Shown piece after piece: positions 25,849-34,604 of a stretch of 64,000 nucleotides of DNA. Every line of letters starts with the position of its first letter. Position 1 is the stretch's first letter. The stretch covers positions 124,001 through 188,000 of the forward strand of contig CAVQVR010000006.1 of NCBI GenBank assembly GCA_963717195.1. Direction: 5' to 3'. The DNA is from JACDAE01 sp963717195. Its GTDB lineage: Bacteria; Chloroflexota; Ktedonobacteria; Ktedonobacterales; Ktedonobacteraceae. The translations under genes and the position numbers were made by a program. The notes under the pieces are model-generated. The model was not told where the DNA came from. It ran no database searches and worked only from the letters and a program-made list of their open reading frames with translations.

Positions 25849-26187
25849 ATGTCTGACAATAATTATATAGAGGTCACAGGTAATGATTTTGCTGAAAAGG
25901 TATTAAACCCGGCCCAGACGGTAGTGGTTATGTTTTCGGCGGCGCAGAGTAGCGCATGTCAGATACAGGAGCCCGAAGTAGTGGCAATCAGCAAAGACTA
26001 TCAGGGACGGGTAAGCTTTGCTCGCCTTAATGTTGAGGGGGAGCAAGCGTTGATTGATCAATGGAATATTGATGGGGTCCCGACGCTTATTTTCTTTAAG
26101 GGTGGACAGGAGATTCACCGCATCAAAGGGATTATGATGCGCGACAAATTGCGTCGCCAGCTTGAAGGGGTTCTACTGGCGAACTAG
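25849..26187 (+). CDS. Thioredoxin-fold protein without a CxxC motif
   Basis: A 112-residue thioredoxin-like protein. The fold is evident: VVVMFSAAQSSACQ (strand and active-site region), VSFARLNVEGEQALIDQWNI, then the cis-proline loop GVPTLIFFKGG. In the active site the usual WCGPC is replaced by AQSSAC, leaving only the second cysteine, so ordinary dithiol exchange is not possible; a monothiol or chaperone/scaffold role is more likely. The start at 25849 was chosen as the ATG where the domain begins. A clear terminator follows at 26205. Confidence 0.8.
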   Translation: MSDNNYIEVTGNDFAEKVLNPAQTVVVMFSAAQSSACQIQEPEVVAISKDYQGRVSFARLNVEGEQALIDQWNIDGVPTLIFFKGGQEIHRIKGIMMRDKLRRQLEGVLLAN

Positions 26188-26204
26188 TAAACTTGTTTTT
26201 TTTC

Positions 26205-26241
26205 TTGTACTGGTATGCTGATATACCAGTACAATTTGTTT
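26205..26241 (+). terminator. Rho-independent terminator after the thioredoxin-like gene
   Basis: A 12-bp stem TTGTACTGGTAT with a 4-nt loop is followed by TTTGTTTT. It lies 17 nt after the stop codon and just before manA. Confidence 0.8.
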
Positions 26242-26256
26242 TAGAGGGTGCGAAGT

Positions 26257-27300
26257 ATGATGGTGCAGCACTTATATCCCTTGCGGCTGGAGGCATCGTT
26301 ACATGAAACGATCTGGGGGGGACGACGATTAGAACAAGAGCGCTGGAAGCAGATTCCGCCCGGCGAGATCTTGATTGGAGAGGCGTGGGAGACAGAAGTA
26401 AGCAATCTGATAGAGAATGGAGCCTATGCAGGGAAGACACTGGGAACAGTTGTGCAAGAGTTGGGTACGTCGCTCATTGGTGAGCGTGCAATTGAGCTCC
26501 ATGGGCAACGATTTCCGCTACTCGCTAAATTCATTGACGCCAATGCACAACTCTCGGTACAGGTCCACCCCAATGATATGTATGCGGCAGAGCATGAAGG
26601 CGGCAAATTAGGCAAGACAGAGTTCTGGTACATCCTGGCAGCAGAGCCACACGCGACCATCGTGTATGGCTTTAAAAAGAAGACATCACAAGCAGAAGTT
26701 GAGCAGGCTATTCAGAATATTACCCTAGAATTACTGCTGCACCAGGAAGAAGTTCAGGCTGGTGACGTTATTTTTGTTCCAGCGGGAACGGTGCATGCTA
26801 TCGGGAGCGGAATTCTGCTTTACGAGCTCCAGGAGTACTCGGATGTCACCTACCGGATGTATGATTACGGACGCTTAACGGCATCTGGACAGCCGCGCGA
26901 GTTACATGTTGAGCGCTCGCTGGCGGTATCTACTTACGAGGTAGCGTCCCGCATCAAGAAAGCCCCCGTTTTCCTGGCAGGAGGTTCCGGCTATGAAGAG
27001 CGTTGTCTGGTTGCCTGCCGTTATTTTGTTACGCGCGAGATACGTCTTAACGGAAAAGGAGCCATGGAGAGGCAGACGGGGGGCAGTTGCATCATACTTT
27101 CCTCATTATCAGCCCAGGTAGAGGTATCCTATGGAGCAAATCTCCAACTGAAAGAGATGCTCTCGCGCGGGCAGACAATGATCCTTCCTGCCGGACTGGG
27201 GGCATACTGTATTGAAGGCCATGGGACATTATTGCACTCATATGTACCGACTTCTTCAGACGAAGCATGGCAGGCGTGGCGCGAGAAAAACGAGTGCTGA
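26257..27300 (+). CDS. manA: Mannose-6-phosphate isomerase, type I
   Basis: Zinc cupin enzyme interconverting mannose-6-phosphate and fructose-6-phosphate, feeding GDP-mannose and glycan synthesis. Motifs: IWGGRRLE near the start, GEAWE, then QLSVQVHPND and KTEFWYIL (zinc ligands), and the second cupin's VPAGTVHAIGSGILLYELQEYSD..YR.YDYGR signature. Length of about 347 fits the short bacterial form. ATG at 26257 is preferred over the GTG at 26248 because TTAGAGGG sits 8 nt upstream. It is convergent with the membrane-protein gene at 27308. Confidence 0.9.
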   Translation: MMVQHLYPLRLEASLHETIWGGRRLEQERWKQIPPGEILIGEAWETEVSNLIENGAYAGKTLGTVVQELGTSLIGERAIELHGQRFPLLAKFIDANAQLSVQVHPNDMYAAEHEGGKLGKTEFWYILAAEPHATIVYGFKKKTSQAEVEQAIQNITLELLLHQEEVQAGDVIFVPAGTVHAIGSGILLYELQEYSDVTYRMYDYGRLTASGQPRELHVERSLAVSTYEVASRIKKAPVFLAGGSGYEERCLVACRYFVTREIRLNGKGAMERQTGGSCIILSSLSAQVEVSYGANLQLKEMLSRGQTMILPAGLGAYCIEGHGTLLHSYVPTSSDEAWQAWREKNEC

Positions 27301-27307
27301 TCAAGAG

Positions 27308-27748
27308 CTATTCACTTTGCCTGCGTTTGCGGCGTTCCTCTTCCAGATCGGTAATAGTGCCTTCGACGATATTCTGTTCGGATCCACTATCGTTAAAGGG
27401 ATGGAGCGGACTGCGATTCGAAAAGCTCTTCTGTATGGAGTTCACATCTGAGATGACGTGTGAGACCGTCGTGCCAATATTCAGGAAGAAGACGACCCCG
27501 TAAAGAAGCGCCCAGATGGTGAGCCCGACCAGGAACGTCACAATACCCGCAACAATGGCTGAGGGAGGTCCACCAGCACTGTTCCAATTGAGGAACGTTT
27601 CAATAATGACCATGGCGAGAATGGGTAACCAGAAAAAGTTTACCAGGAGCCTGAGGAACCAGAACATAAACCAGAACACGGCTTTGACTGGATCCGAAGG
27701 CATCTCCCATAGTGGGATCAGATTGCGTTTGTGTCTCTTTTTAATCAC
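27308..27748 (-). CDS. Small membrane protein of unknown function
   Basis: A 146-residue protein with a basic N-terminus (MIKKRHKRN), two or three hydrophobic segments (about 23-50 FWFMFWFLRLLVNFFWLPIL, and 63-90 AIVAGIVTFLVGLTIWALLYG), and a charged C-terminal tail (EGTITDLEEERRKRRQSE) likely in the cytoplasm. I do not recognise the family. Stops of manA and this gene are 7 nt apart. Confidence 0.65.
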   Translation of the reverse strand: MIKKRHKRNLIPLWEMPSDPVKAVFWFMFWFLRLLVNFFWLPILAMVIIETFLNWNSAGGPPSAIVAGIVTFLVGLTIWALLYGVVFFLNIGTTVSHVISDVNSIQKSFSNRSPLHPFNDSGSEQNIVEGTITDLEEERRKRRQSE

Positions 27749-27906
27749 TTCAGACCTTCTTTGAGACCTGTTACTCTGTTATGTATTGTAACAGCCTATA
27801 GATATTTACGCTAGAGGGTACGCTGGGGTTTTACATAAATTTAGGGTATGCGGGTATGCTTTATCACCAGCAGCACGAATTTGTATGACCTTTGTGCGTT
27901 GATCCG

Positions 27907-27936
27907 TTTACACTGCTATGAAGAAACGGGTATAAT
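27907..27936 (+). promoter_or_regulatory. Sigma-70-type promoter
   Basis: TTTACA (27907-27912) and a consensus TATAAT (27931-27936) are separated by 18 nt. It lies about 165 nt upstream of the membrane-protein gene at 28104, in an otherwise empty 355-bp gap (27749-28103). Confidence 0.6.
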
Positions 27937-28103
27937 CTTAGCATGCAGTAGATAGATGCATCATCAAAGATATAGGGGTGTTGGAGCACAGGTGATAGTG
28001 GATAGCATTACTATCCGGTCTGTAGTATCAGAATTACTATATACGCCTTTTCTTAAACCAGGCTTAAATACTATTGCAATTCTTCGCAGACTAAGGAGGT
28101 TCT

Positions 28104-28511
28104 ATGAACTTTGCATCAATACTCATCAAAACGCTTGTCGTTCTCATCGTATTATTTCTCTTATCACTGATGGGTGCGCTCACTTTTCCAATCCTGGCCG
28201 CGATTACAAACGGAACCGGCAGCGGAGTCAGCAGCATTCTCATCTTTCTCCTCGCAATCATTTTGCTCTCGATCATTGGCAATCTTCTTGCAAAAGGCAT
28301 AAAAAGCGTGAAAAACAGTGGTGAGGGACTTTTATTAGGATTTGTGGGAGCGCTTGCGCTGGGAGGCATTCTTACTATTCTGGCACAATTGAAAGTGCCT
28401 TATACCGTGACTGTGAATCTCGCCTGGGCAGGAACAAGCTGGTATAGCGCGTTCCTATCTATACTGTTTATTGGCATTCCGCTGATGTTTGTCTTTCTCA
28501 TAGGGGATTAG
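28104..28511 (+). CDS. Small integral membrane protein
   Basis: A 135-residue protein with four predicted membrane helices (about 8-35, 44-65, 74-96, 110-133) and almost no loops. The ATG follows a near-perfect AAGGAGG, so it is a real gene. It resembles generic four-helix membrane proteins; I cannot assign a family or role. Confidence 0.7.
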   Translation: MNFASILIKTLVVLIVLFLLSLMGALTFPILAAITNGTGSGVSSILIFLLAIILLSIIGNLLAKGIKSVKNSGEGLLLGFVGALALGGILTILAQLKVPYTVTVNLAWAGTSWYSAFLSILFIGIPLMFVFLIGD

Positions 28512-28513
28512 TG

Positions 28514-28549
28514 CTACGGGCTTGTTCACTTCGTTCACCGCGCCCCTAC
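28514..28549. repeat. Short dispersed repeat
   Basis: CTACGGGCTTGTTCACTTCG...CGCGCCCCTAC directly after the stop codon of the membrane-protein gene. It is a degenerate member of the window-wide family. Confidence 0.6.
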
Positions 28550-28679
28550 CATGAGTGGCTCGCTGGAACGCCCTGACGAAGTATCTCCTAGATTGACAAA
28601 AGGATAGAGAAGTCTTTTACAATAGAATTATGAGTATAAGGATAGTGCGTATACTAAGGTAGGGGAGAAGAGGTATATA

Positions 28680-29303
28680 GTGGCAACGGATCCGCAACAA
28701 CAGTTCCATCAAGGTGAGCCTATGTCCATTCAAGAGTATTATCAGCTTGAGAAGAGTATGCCAGACGAAAAATATGAATATCTAGATGGTGTCGCCCGAT
28801 TGATGTCTGGCGGGTCAGGCGAGCATGACCAGATTGCATATAATGTACGTGCTGCGCTCAGCCAGCATTTTCGGTCTGGCCCATGCTTTGTACGCGGATC
28901 AGATATGCAGGTGCTCATTGGTGCTCAGTCGAGTGGGAAAGAAAACTATGTGTATTCTGACGTCACTGTTTCATGTGATGTTGCTGATCGTCGTCGTGGC
29001 AATATACTGATACGATCCCCCCGCTTTGTAGTCGAAGTGCTTTCTCCTTCTACAGAAAAGATTGACCGGGGCAGGAAATTAGAAGCATACAAGCACTCTC
29101 CCTCAGTGCAAGAAATTGTGCTCATCAACCAGTTTGTGCAGGCGATTGAGGTCTTCCGGCGCGATGAGCAGGAAGATACGATCTGGCATTCTGTATTTTA
29201 TGGTCCTGGCTCGGACGTTGAGCTTAAAAGTATCGATGTGCGCATTGCATTACACGAAATATATCAAGGGATAGATTTTGATGAGCCTCTTGTGGGGGAA
29301 TAG
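28680..29303 (+). CDS. Uma2-family (DUF820) PD-(D/E)XK endonuclease-like protein
   Basis: A 207-residue Uma2-family protein, a restriction-endonuclease-like fold that is very abundant in Chloroflexota and cyanobacteria and of unclear function. The signature runs through S.QEYYQLE...PDEKYEYLDGVARLMSGGSGEHDQIA, then YSDVTVSCD, then PRFVVEVLSPSTEKIDRGRKLEAYKHSPSVQE, with catalytic-type D, E and K residues. It starts with GTG at 28680 after a purine-rich GGGGAGAAGAGG. A promoter-like TTGACA (28593) and TACAAT (28618) lie upstream with a long 19-nt spacer. Confidence 0.88.
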   Translation: MATDPQQQFHQGEPMSIQEYYQLEKSMPDEKYEYLDGVARLMSGGSGEHDQIAYNVRAALSQHFRSGPCFVRGSDMQVLIGAQSSGKENYVYSDVTVSCDVADRRRGNILIRSPRFVVEVLSPSTEKIDRGRKLEAYKHSPSVQEIVLINQFVQAIEVFRRDEQEDTIWHSVFYGPGSDVELKSIDVRIALHEIYQGIDFDEPLVGE

Positions 29304-29340
29304 ATGGGGTAAACGATATATCGAAGCCAATCATGCAGGC

Positions 29341-29378
29341 CGATAAATCGCTGGACGGCGCCAGGGCGTGGTCCCTAC
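29341..29378. repeat. Short dispersed repeat
   Basis: CGATAAATCG followed by CTGGACGGCGCCAGGGCGTGG and GTCCCTAC. It lies between the Uma2 gene and the thrC terminator. Confidence 0.65.
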
Positions 29379-29400
29379 CCAGTTTGTGCATCAACAGGCA

Positions 29401-29427
29401 GAAGGGCGATCCTCGTGATCGCCCTTC
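29401..29427 (-). terminator. Hairpin downstream of thrC
   Basis: A perfect 11-bp stem GAAGGGCGATC with a 5-nt loop, 5 nt after the thrC stop on the minus strand. No U-tract follows, so it may be an mRNA 3'-end hairpin or a bidirectional terminator. Confidence 0.6.
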
Positions 29428-29431
29428 GCGT

Positions 29432-30892
29432 TTAACTCAACACGCTTCTAACAGCCTCAATCGTGGGCTGAATCACGATGCCACTCGTTTCTTGGGGAAT
29501 ACCAGTCTTGCTATCTTTGAGCAGGTTGCCAGTAAGGACCCCAACTACGAAATCATCGTATTTGATGACGCCATTGGCGACCAGTTTGCGCACACCAGCC
29601 AGGGTTGCAGCAGAGGCCGGTTCGCAACCAATACCAGCACGATCGATTATGGCTTTGGCAGCGAGAATTTCGGCGTCGGTGACCTCTTCTACGATGCCGT
29701 CGCTTTCTTCGATGGCACGGCGGGCACGCGTGTAGCTAACCGGGTTGCCAATCTTGATGGCCGTTGCAACCGTATCGGCATGGACGGACTCGCGAACGGC
29801 GAAACCCTGCTTGAAGCTGCGATAGAAGGGATTGGCTCCAGCGGCCTGAATTGAGGCAATGCGTGGCATACGGCTGATCAGTGAGAGCTCATAGGCCTGA
29901 CGGAATGCTTTGCCGATGGCCGAGGTGTTGCCCAGGTTGCCAGCAGGAAGCACAAGCCAGTCGGGAGCGTGCCAGTCGAGTTGCTGCAGAAGCTCGAAGC
30001 CAATGGCTTTTTGACCCTCCACGCGGAAAGGATTGAGCGAATTGAGCAGATAGATGCCCAGTTCGTTGCAGACCTGTTCGACCAGGCGCATAGCATCGTC
30101 GAAATCGCCCTCAATTTGAATGGTCTGAGCGCCATAGGCGAGAGATTGCGCTAATTTGCCTCCGGCAACATGACCTGCGGGAAGAAAGACGATACCGCGC
30201 ATACCAGCTTGAGCTGCATACGAGGCCAGGGACGCCGAAGTATTACCGGTCGAGGCACAGGCTACAGCTTGCGAACCCAGCATACGTGCCATGGTCACGC
30301 CTACGGTCATGCCGCGATCTTTGAAGCTCCCGGTAGGATTCTCGCCCTCGTGCTTCAGGAAGAAGCGTTCGAGTCCAGCATAAAGCCCTATCTGGCGATG
30401 ACCAACGCGACCGGGACCACAGTTTTCTCTACCGACAGGGTAGAGGCTCGTATTGCCTTCGGGACGGCTCACCACATATGCTTCGGGCGCCGGCAGAATC
30501 AATTCGCGATAGCGCCAGACGCCACTGGTATTGAGTAGTTCTTTATCTGTACTTATGGACCAGATAGGAGGAGTGGTAGCGCGTTCATCAAAGAGCTGTC
30601 GCCACCCGGCACCAGGGGGAAGAGTATTCCAGGCACCATCTTCATGAAAGTGAGAGCCGGGGAGATTGAACTGCATCTCTACGTCAAGCACGCCACCGCA
30701 GACACAGCGGTAGCGTGGGAGAGGTGAGGGATGTCCCGCCTCTAGAGCCGGGTAGAGCGTCGAGCACTCCACACAACGTAATGAGACTGCGGATAACGCA
30801 GCAGTCACTTCAGAAGAGATAGGGGTGGGAGTAGAATTATTCTCCTCGCCTTCCCCCTGGCCTGGCTGGAGACCAGTAGAATTGATCGCCAT
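29432..30892 (-). CDS. thrC: Threonine synthase
   Basis: PLP enzyme converting O-phosphohomoserine to threonine. An N-terminal zinc-ribbon-like segment (LRCVECSTLYPALE...YRCVCGG) precedes the fold-type II core: GNTSLYP, the PLP lysine in NPTGSFKDRGMTVGV, the phosphate-binding SLASYAAQAG region with ACASTGNTSASL, and PAGNLGNTSAIGKA. ATG at 30892 was chosen because AAAGGAAG precedes it and the upstream frame overlaps thrB without homology; this gives 486 residues. It overlaps the end of thrB by 56 nt, so the two are translationally coupled. A hairpin follows at 29401. Confidence 0.93.
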   Translation of the reverse strand: MAINSTGLQPGQGEGEENNSTPTPISSEVTAALSAVSLRCVECSTLYPALEAGHPSPLPRYRCVCGGVLDVEMQFNLPGSHFHEDGAWNTLPPGAGWRQLFDERATTPPIWSISTDKELLNTSGVWRYRELILPAPEAYVVSRPEGNTSLYPVGRENCGPGRVGHRQIGLYAGLERFFLKHEGENPTGSFKDRGMTVGVTMARMLGSQAVACASTGNTSASLASYAAQAGMRGIVFLPAGHVAGGKLAQSLAYGAQTIQIEGDFDDAMRLVEQVCNELGIYLLNSLNPFRVEGQKAIGFELLQQLDWHAPDWLVLPAGNLGNTSAIGKAFRQAYELSLISRMPRIASIQAAGANPFYRSFKQGFAVRESVHADTVATAIKIGNPVSYTRARRAIEESDGIVEEVTDAEILAAKAIIDRAGIGCEPASAATLAGVRKLVANGVIKYDDFVVGVLTGNLLKDSKTGIPQETSGIVIQPTIEAVRSVLS

Positions 30893-31871
30893 AACGAGCG
30901 CTAACTTCCTTTCGTATGCGGCCACGCGATGTTTTGAGCACACGCGCACCATTCTGATCTGCTCGCAAAATCCGCCCGGTGCCTGCAATGCCAGCAGCAC
31001 GAGCAGTTTCTTGCATTGCCTGTAGCACTTCATTCAAATGTGAGTCGGCTAAAGCAATGAGGGAAGAACCTCCACCAGAAAGACTTGCACCATACGCTCC
31101 AGCAGCCACGGCAGCTTGAATAATAGCGGGCATAGCAGGAAAAAGTGCCTGACGATAGGGTTGGTGCAGGCGATCCTGCATAGCCTCTCCTATAACTTCG
31201 TAGCGGCCCATCTGTAGAGCTGTTAAGAGCAAGGCAACACGCCCGGTATTAAACGTCACATCGGCCTTTGGATAGCTGGCAGGGAGTAACTTGCGCCCGG
31301 CCACAGTATCCATAGGAAATGAAGGGGTAAAAACGACAGCCTTGAGAGCATCAGGGAAGGGCGTTTTGATCGCGTGAATTTCTCCATCGAGGTTTGTTGT
31401 GGCAACTAGCCCTCCAAGGAGAGCAGGCGCGACATTATCGGGATGATTTCCCGCCTCAGCCTCTACCGCAAGCGCCAGGAGCTCTTCATTTGGAAGCGAG
31501 AGGTTCTGGGGACGCAACAACTCGTTGGCGGCGACAAGTCCTCCTACAACGGCAGTCGCGCTACTACCCAGGCCACACCCTGGCGGGACAGAGATCGACA
31601 TATGAATGCGAACAGAGGGTAACGGAACCTCCAAACGCTCAAAGAGCAAGGCAAAAGAGCGGAAGAATAAATTGTCCGGCCCGGTGGATAAATCTTTGCC
31701 TAACTCTCCCTTTACCGTGATCGAAGGGTTCAATGGATCATCACCATGTTCTACAACTTCAAAGCGATTGTAGAGCTGCAACGCTAATCCGAGGCTATCA
31801 AAGCCGGGTCCTAAATTAGCTGACGTTGCTGGCGTTAAGACTGTTACGGACGCAGGTAATACCAGTGCCAT
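30837..31871 (-). CDS. thrB: Homoserine kinase
   Basis: GHMP kinase making O-phosphohomoserine, the substrate of the ThrC enzyme encoded next. N-terminal PATSANLGPGFDSLGLAL, the ATP loop SVPPGCGLGSSATAVVGG, AEAGNHPDNVAPALLGG, and SGGGSSLIAL near the C-terminus define the family. Length 344 is slightly above normal because a basic C-terminal tail (ARYGDQFYWSPARPGGRRGE) runs into the thrC start region. Upstream (31872-32222) there is a gap with a repeat and a hairpin belonging to leuA. Confidence 0.94.
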   Translation of the reverse strand: MALVLPASVTVLTPATSANLGPGFDSLGLALQLYNRFEVVEHGDDPLNPSITVKGELGKDLSTGPDNLFFRSFALLFERLEVPLPSVRIHMSISVPPGCGLGSSATAVVGGLVAANELLRPQNLSLPNEELLALAVEAEAGNHPDNVAPALLGGLVATTNLDGEIHAIKTPFPDALKAVVFTPSFPMDTVAGRKLLPASYPKADVTFNTGRVALLLTALQMGRYEVIGEAMQDRLHQPYRQALFPAMPAIIQAAVAAGAYGASLSGGGSSLIALADSHLNEVLQAMQETARAAGIAGTGRILRADQNGARVLKTSRGRIRKEVSARYGDQFYWSPARPGGRRGE

Positions 31872-32222
31872 CGCCGGCTGCCTGCCTTTCTGATGAAGAG
31901 TGCATTCTTCTTCCTTTCCTATTTTCTAATATACAGGTATTCTATCACATCTCGCGTCAATTGCAATTCTTAAGTACTAATATTGCTTTCGACGCTTGTG
32001 TACGTTTGCTAATAGTAGGCAATTGGTAAGCCTACACGGGTGTCGTAAATGCGATCCCTATTCCAGGATACAGTATCTATAGTGTTTAAACAAGGTAACC
32101 TTTGCCCACGCGTAGCAATTTATGAGTATGCATGATATACGCATGCCAGATATACGCAGGGATGGGCATACCTGGCATGTGTATGTCTCAATCTAGCGGC
32201 GGAGGCCGGCCCATGCCTCGAC
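31872..32222. other. Intergenic region between leuA and thrB
   Basis: No gene. It holds a degenerate dispersed repeat at 32031-32064 and a near-perfect 13-bp inverted repeat (32137-32149 with 32172-32184, ATACGCATGCCAG) about 40 nt after the leuA stop, probably an mRNA 3'-end hairpin. The thrB promoter should lie near 31880-31980, an AT-rich stretch. Confidence 0.55.
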
Positions 32223-33401
32223 CTAGATGGCGGCGGGGGTGTCCATGCCGCTTTCGACGATATAGATCAGGTCGGAATCGGTCACGTATTTTTTCTGGTC
32301 GGCCATAGTAACAAAGCGCCTGTAAGCAGTTTTGAGCTGTTCGGCGTCCAGTTTGTGGCCCAGTTCACGCAGGCGTGCATCCAGGCCATGACGACCAGAG
32401 TGTTTGCCAAGGATCAGTCGGGTAGCGCTCCAGCCAACCGATTGCGGCGTCATAATTTCGTAGGTGAGGCGGTTCTTTAACATGCCATCCTGGTGGATAC
32501 CAGCTTCGTGGGCAAAGGCGTTGGACCCCACGACGGCTTTATTTGGCTGTACAGGAATACTGGTCACACGGCTTACGAGCTGGCTGGCGGCCAATAATTC
32601 CTGGGTATGAATGCGTGTATCGACGTTGCCAAAGGATTCGGGGCGTGTACGCAGAGCCATAACGACTTCTTCAATCGCAGTATTGCCCGCGCGTTCGCCA
32701 AGGCCATTGATGGTCACTTCTACCTGGCGAGCACCGGCTTTGATAGCGGCTAAGGTATTGGCTGTCGCCATGCCGAGGTCGTCGTGACAGTGAGCGCTTA
32801 GAGTGACGTCCTCTATACCAGGAACACGTTCACGCAGATAGCGGAAAAGTGCTTCATACTCATGTGGCAGCGTATAACCGACCGTATCAGGAATGTTAAT
32901 CGTCGTTGCGCCCGCCTTGATAGCAGCTTCAGCGATACGGCAGAGGTAATCGCGGTCGCTGCGCGTGGCATCCTCCGCCGAGAATTCGACAGTGGGGCAG
33001 AACTGACGTGCGTAAGCAACCATCGCTTTGACCTGTTGTAGAGCCTCCTCGCTGCTCATTTTTAGTTTATGCCTCAGGTGTATGTCAGAGGTCGCAAGAA
33101 ACACATGGATTACCGGCTGTTCGGCTTCGCGGAGAGCCTCCCAGGCAGCCTCGATATCAGTGGGATTGGCACGTGCTAACCCGGCAATAGCAACGCCACG
33201 AAGCTGCCGGGCAATTTCTTTCACTGATGCAAGGTCGCCAGGCGAAGCAGCGGGGAAGCCTGCTTCAATGATATCGACATTGAGACGCACTAATTGATCT
33301 GCCACATGTAATTTTTCTTCAAGGGTCATAGTGGCGCCGGGTGACTGTTCGCCATCACGTAACGTCGTATCAAAAATTTTTACTACAGCAGGGTCTCCCA
33401 T
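32223..33401 (-). CDS. leuA: 2-isopropylmalate synthase, short form without the regulatory domain
   Basis: Condenses acetyl-CoA and 2-oxoisovalerate in the first leucine-specific step. Catalytic TIM-barrel motifs are intact: FDTTLRDGEQSPG at the start, HCHDDLGMATAN (metal ligands), NGLGERAGNTAIEEV, and FAHEAGIHQDGML with GKHSGRHGLDARL of the linker subdomains. At 392 residues it ends where the C-terminal LeuA dimer/allosteric domain (about 120 residues) should begin, and no continuation appears in other frames. It may be leucine-insensitive or regulated otherwise. It is last in ilvB-ilvN-ilvC-leuA. Confidence 0.9.
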   Translation of the reverse strand: MGDPAVVKIFDTTLRDGEQSPGATMTLEEKLHVADQLVRLNVDIIEAGFPAASPGDLASVKEIARQLRGVAIAGLARANPTDIEAAWEALREAEQPVIHVFLATSDIHLRHKLKMSSEEALQQVKAMVAYARQFCPTVEFSAEDATRSDRDYLCRIAEAAIKAGATTINIPDTVGYTLPHEYEALFRYLRERVPGIEDVTLSAHCHDDLGMATANTLAAIKAGARQVEVTINGLGERAGNTAIEEVVMALRTRPESFGNVDTRIHTQELLAASQLVSRVTSIPVQPNKAVVGSNAFAHEAGIHQDGMLKNRLTYEIMTPQSVGWSATRLILGKHSGRHGLDARLRELGHKLDAEQLKTAYRRFVTMADQKKYVTDSDLIYIVESGMDTPAAI

Positions 33402-33455
33402 GGCTTTGTCTCCTCCTTGTGTGACTGGTCACCGGACCAGTAGTGGGCATTCGAT

Positions 33456-33498
33456 GGATGGTTGCACGGGCTTGTAAACGGTGCCTGTGCAACCATCC
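33456..33498. repeat. Inverted repeat between ilvC and leuA
   Basis: 12-bp arms (33456-33467 and 33487-33498, GGATGGTTGCAC) around CGGGCTTGTAAACGGTGC, a fragment like the dispersed repeats. It could attenuate or process the mRNA between ilvC and leuA. Confidence 0.65.
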
Positions 33499-33510
33499 GT
33501 GGGGATGCCG

Positions 33511-34560
33511 TTACTTCTTCGTTTCGGCTTTTGCCTCCGTTGATGCATTTGCGTTTGTGTCTGGCTTTTTCGGATTGAGCCAGGGCATCATGGAGCGCAG
33601 TTCACTACCTACCTGTTCGATCTGATGACTGGCACCGGCACGACGCATGGCCTGGAAGGCGGGGCGTCCAGCCTGGTTCTCCAGAATCCAATTGGTGGCA
33701 AAGGTGCCATTCTGGATTTCATGCAGAACCTGGCGCATCTCAGCTCGTACGTGCTCATCGATAATACGAGGACCGGAAACATAGTCGCCATATTCGGCGG
33801 TATCGCTGATAGAATAGCGCATGTAGCCCATACCACCCTGGTACATCAAGTCGACGATCAGCTTTACCTCGTGCATGCATTCAAAGTACGCAATTTCGGG
33901 CTGATAACCAGCCTCGACGAGCGTCTCGAAACCATTACGGATCAAAGATGTCAGGCCACCACAGAGCACAACCTGCTCTCCGAAGAGGTCGGTTTCGGTC
34001 TCTTCAGGGATCGTTGTGCGCAGAACACCCGCACGGGTAGAACCTATCGCACGAGCATAGGCAAGCGCCAGAGCCTCTGCCTGACCTGTTGCATCCTGAT
34101 GGACGGCCCAGACGGAAGGAATCCCTACGCCTTCAACATAGAGACGGCGCAGCATATGGCCGGGACCTTTGGGCGCGACCATCGCCACATCTACATCCGG
34201 TGGAGGAACGATCTGCGAATAGTGCAGGCTAAAACCGTGAGCCGTCAGCAGCAACTTGCCAGGTGCCAGGCCCGGTCGGATATCGCGCTCAAATACCTCG
34301 CGATGATTCTGATCAGGGATAAGGATCATAATGACATCTGCTTGCTGAGCAGCATCGGCAGGAGTCAGAACGCGCAGTCCATCAGCCTCCGCTTTGGCAC
34401 GACTCTTGCTGCCAATAGGCAGACCCACGACCACATCGCAGCCACTATCACGCACATTCAGAGCATGCGCATGACCCTGACTACCGTAACCGATCACAGC
34501 AATCCGTTTCTGTTGAATAAGTTCAAGATTTGCATCCGCGTCATAATAGATAGTTGCCAT
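33511..34560 (-). CDS. ilvC: Ketol-acid reductoisomerase
   Basis: NADPH/Mg enzyme that isomerises and reduces acetohydroxy acids in valine and isoleucine synthesis. The Rossmann motif GYGSQGHAHALN is near residue 24, the LIPDQNH segment and GFSLHYSQIVPPPDVDVAMVAPKGPGH follow, and the knotted C-terminal domain carries TDLFGEQVVLCGG and EVKLIVDLMYQGG with the metal-binding acids. This is the short class I form, with an extra Asn/Ala/Lys-rich tail of about 20 residues. ATG at 34560 is preceded by AAGGAGAAAAC and is preferred over 34590. Confidence 0.96.
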   Translation of the reverse strand: MATIYYDADANLELIQQKRIAVIGYGSQGHAHALNVRDSGCDVVVGLPIGSKSRAKAEADGLRVLTPADAAQQADVIMILIPDQNHREVFERDIRPGLAPGKLLLTAHGFSLHYSQIVPPPDVDVAMVAPKGPGHMLRRLYVEGVGIPSVWAVHQDATGQAEALALAYARAIGSTRAGVLRTTIPEETETDLFGEQVVLCGGLTSLIRNGFETLVEAGYQPEIAYFECMHEVKLIVDLMYQGGMGYMRYSISDTAEYGDYVSGPRIIDEHVRAEMRQVLHEIQNGTFATNWILENQAGRPAFQAMRRAGASHQIEQVGSELRSMMPWLNPKKPDTNANASTEAKAETKK

Positions 34561-34604
34561 TGTTGTTTTCTCCTTTAAAATAGCGAGCACGAAACTGTGC
34601 TCAT

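Noticed and set aside
33625..34578. Plus-strand open frame of 317 codons antisense to ilvC
   Set aside because: ilvC on the minus strand is unambiguous; the plus-strand product has no recognisable motif and no ribosome-binding site.
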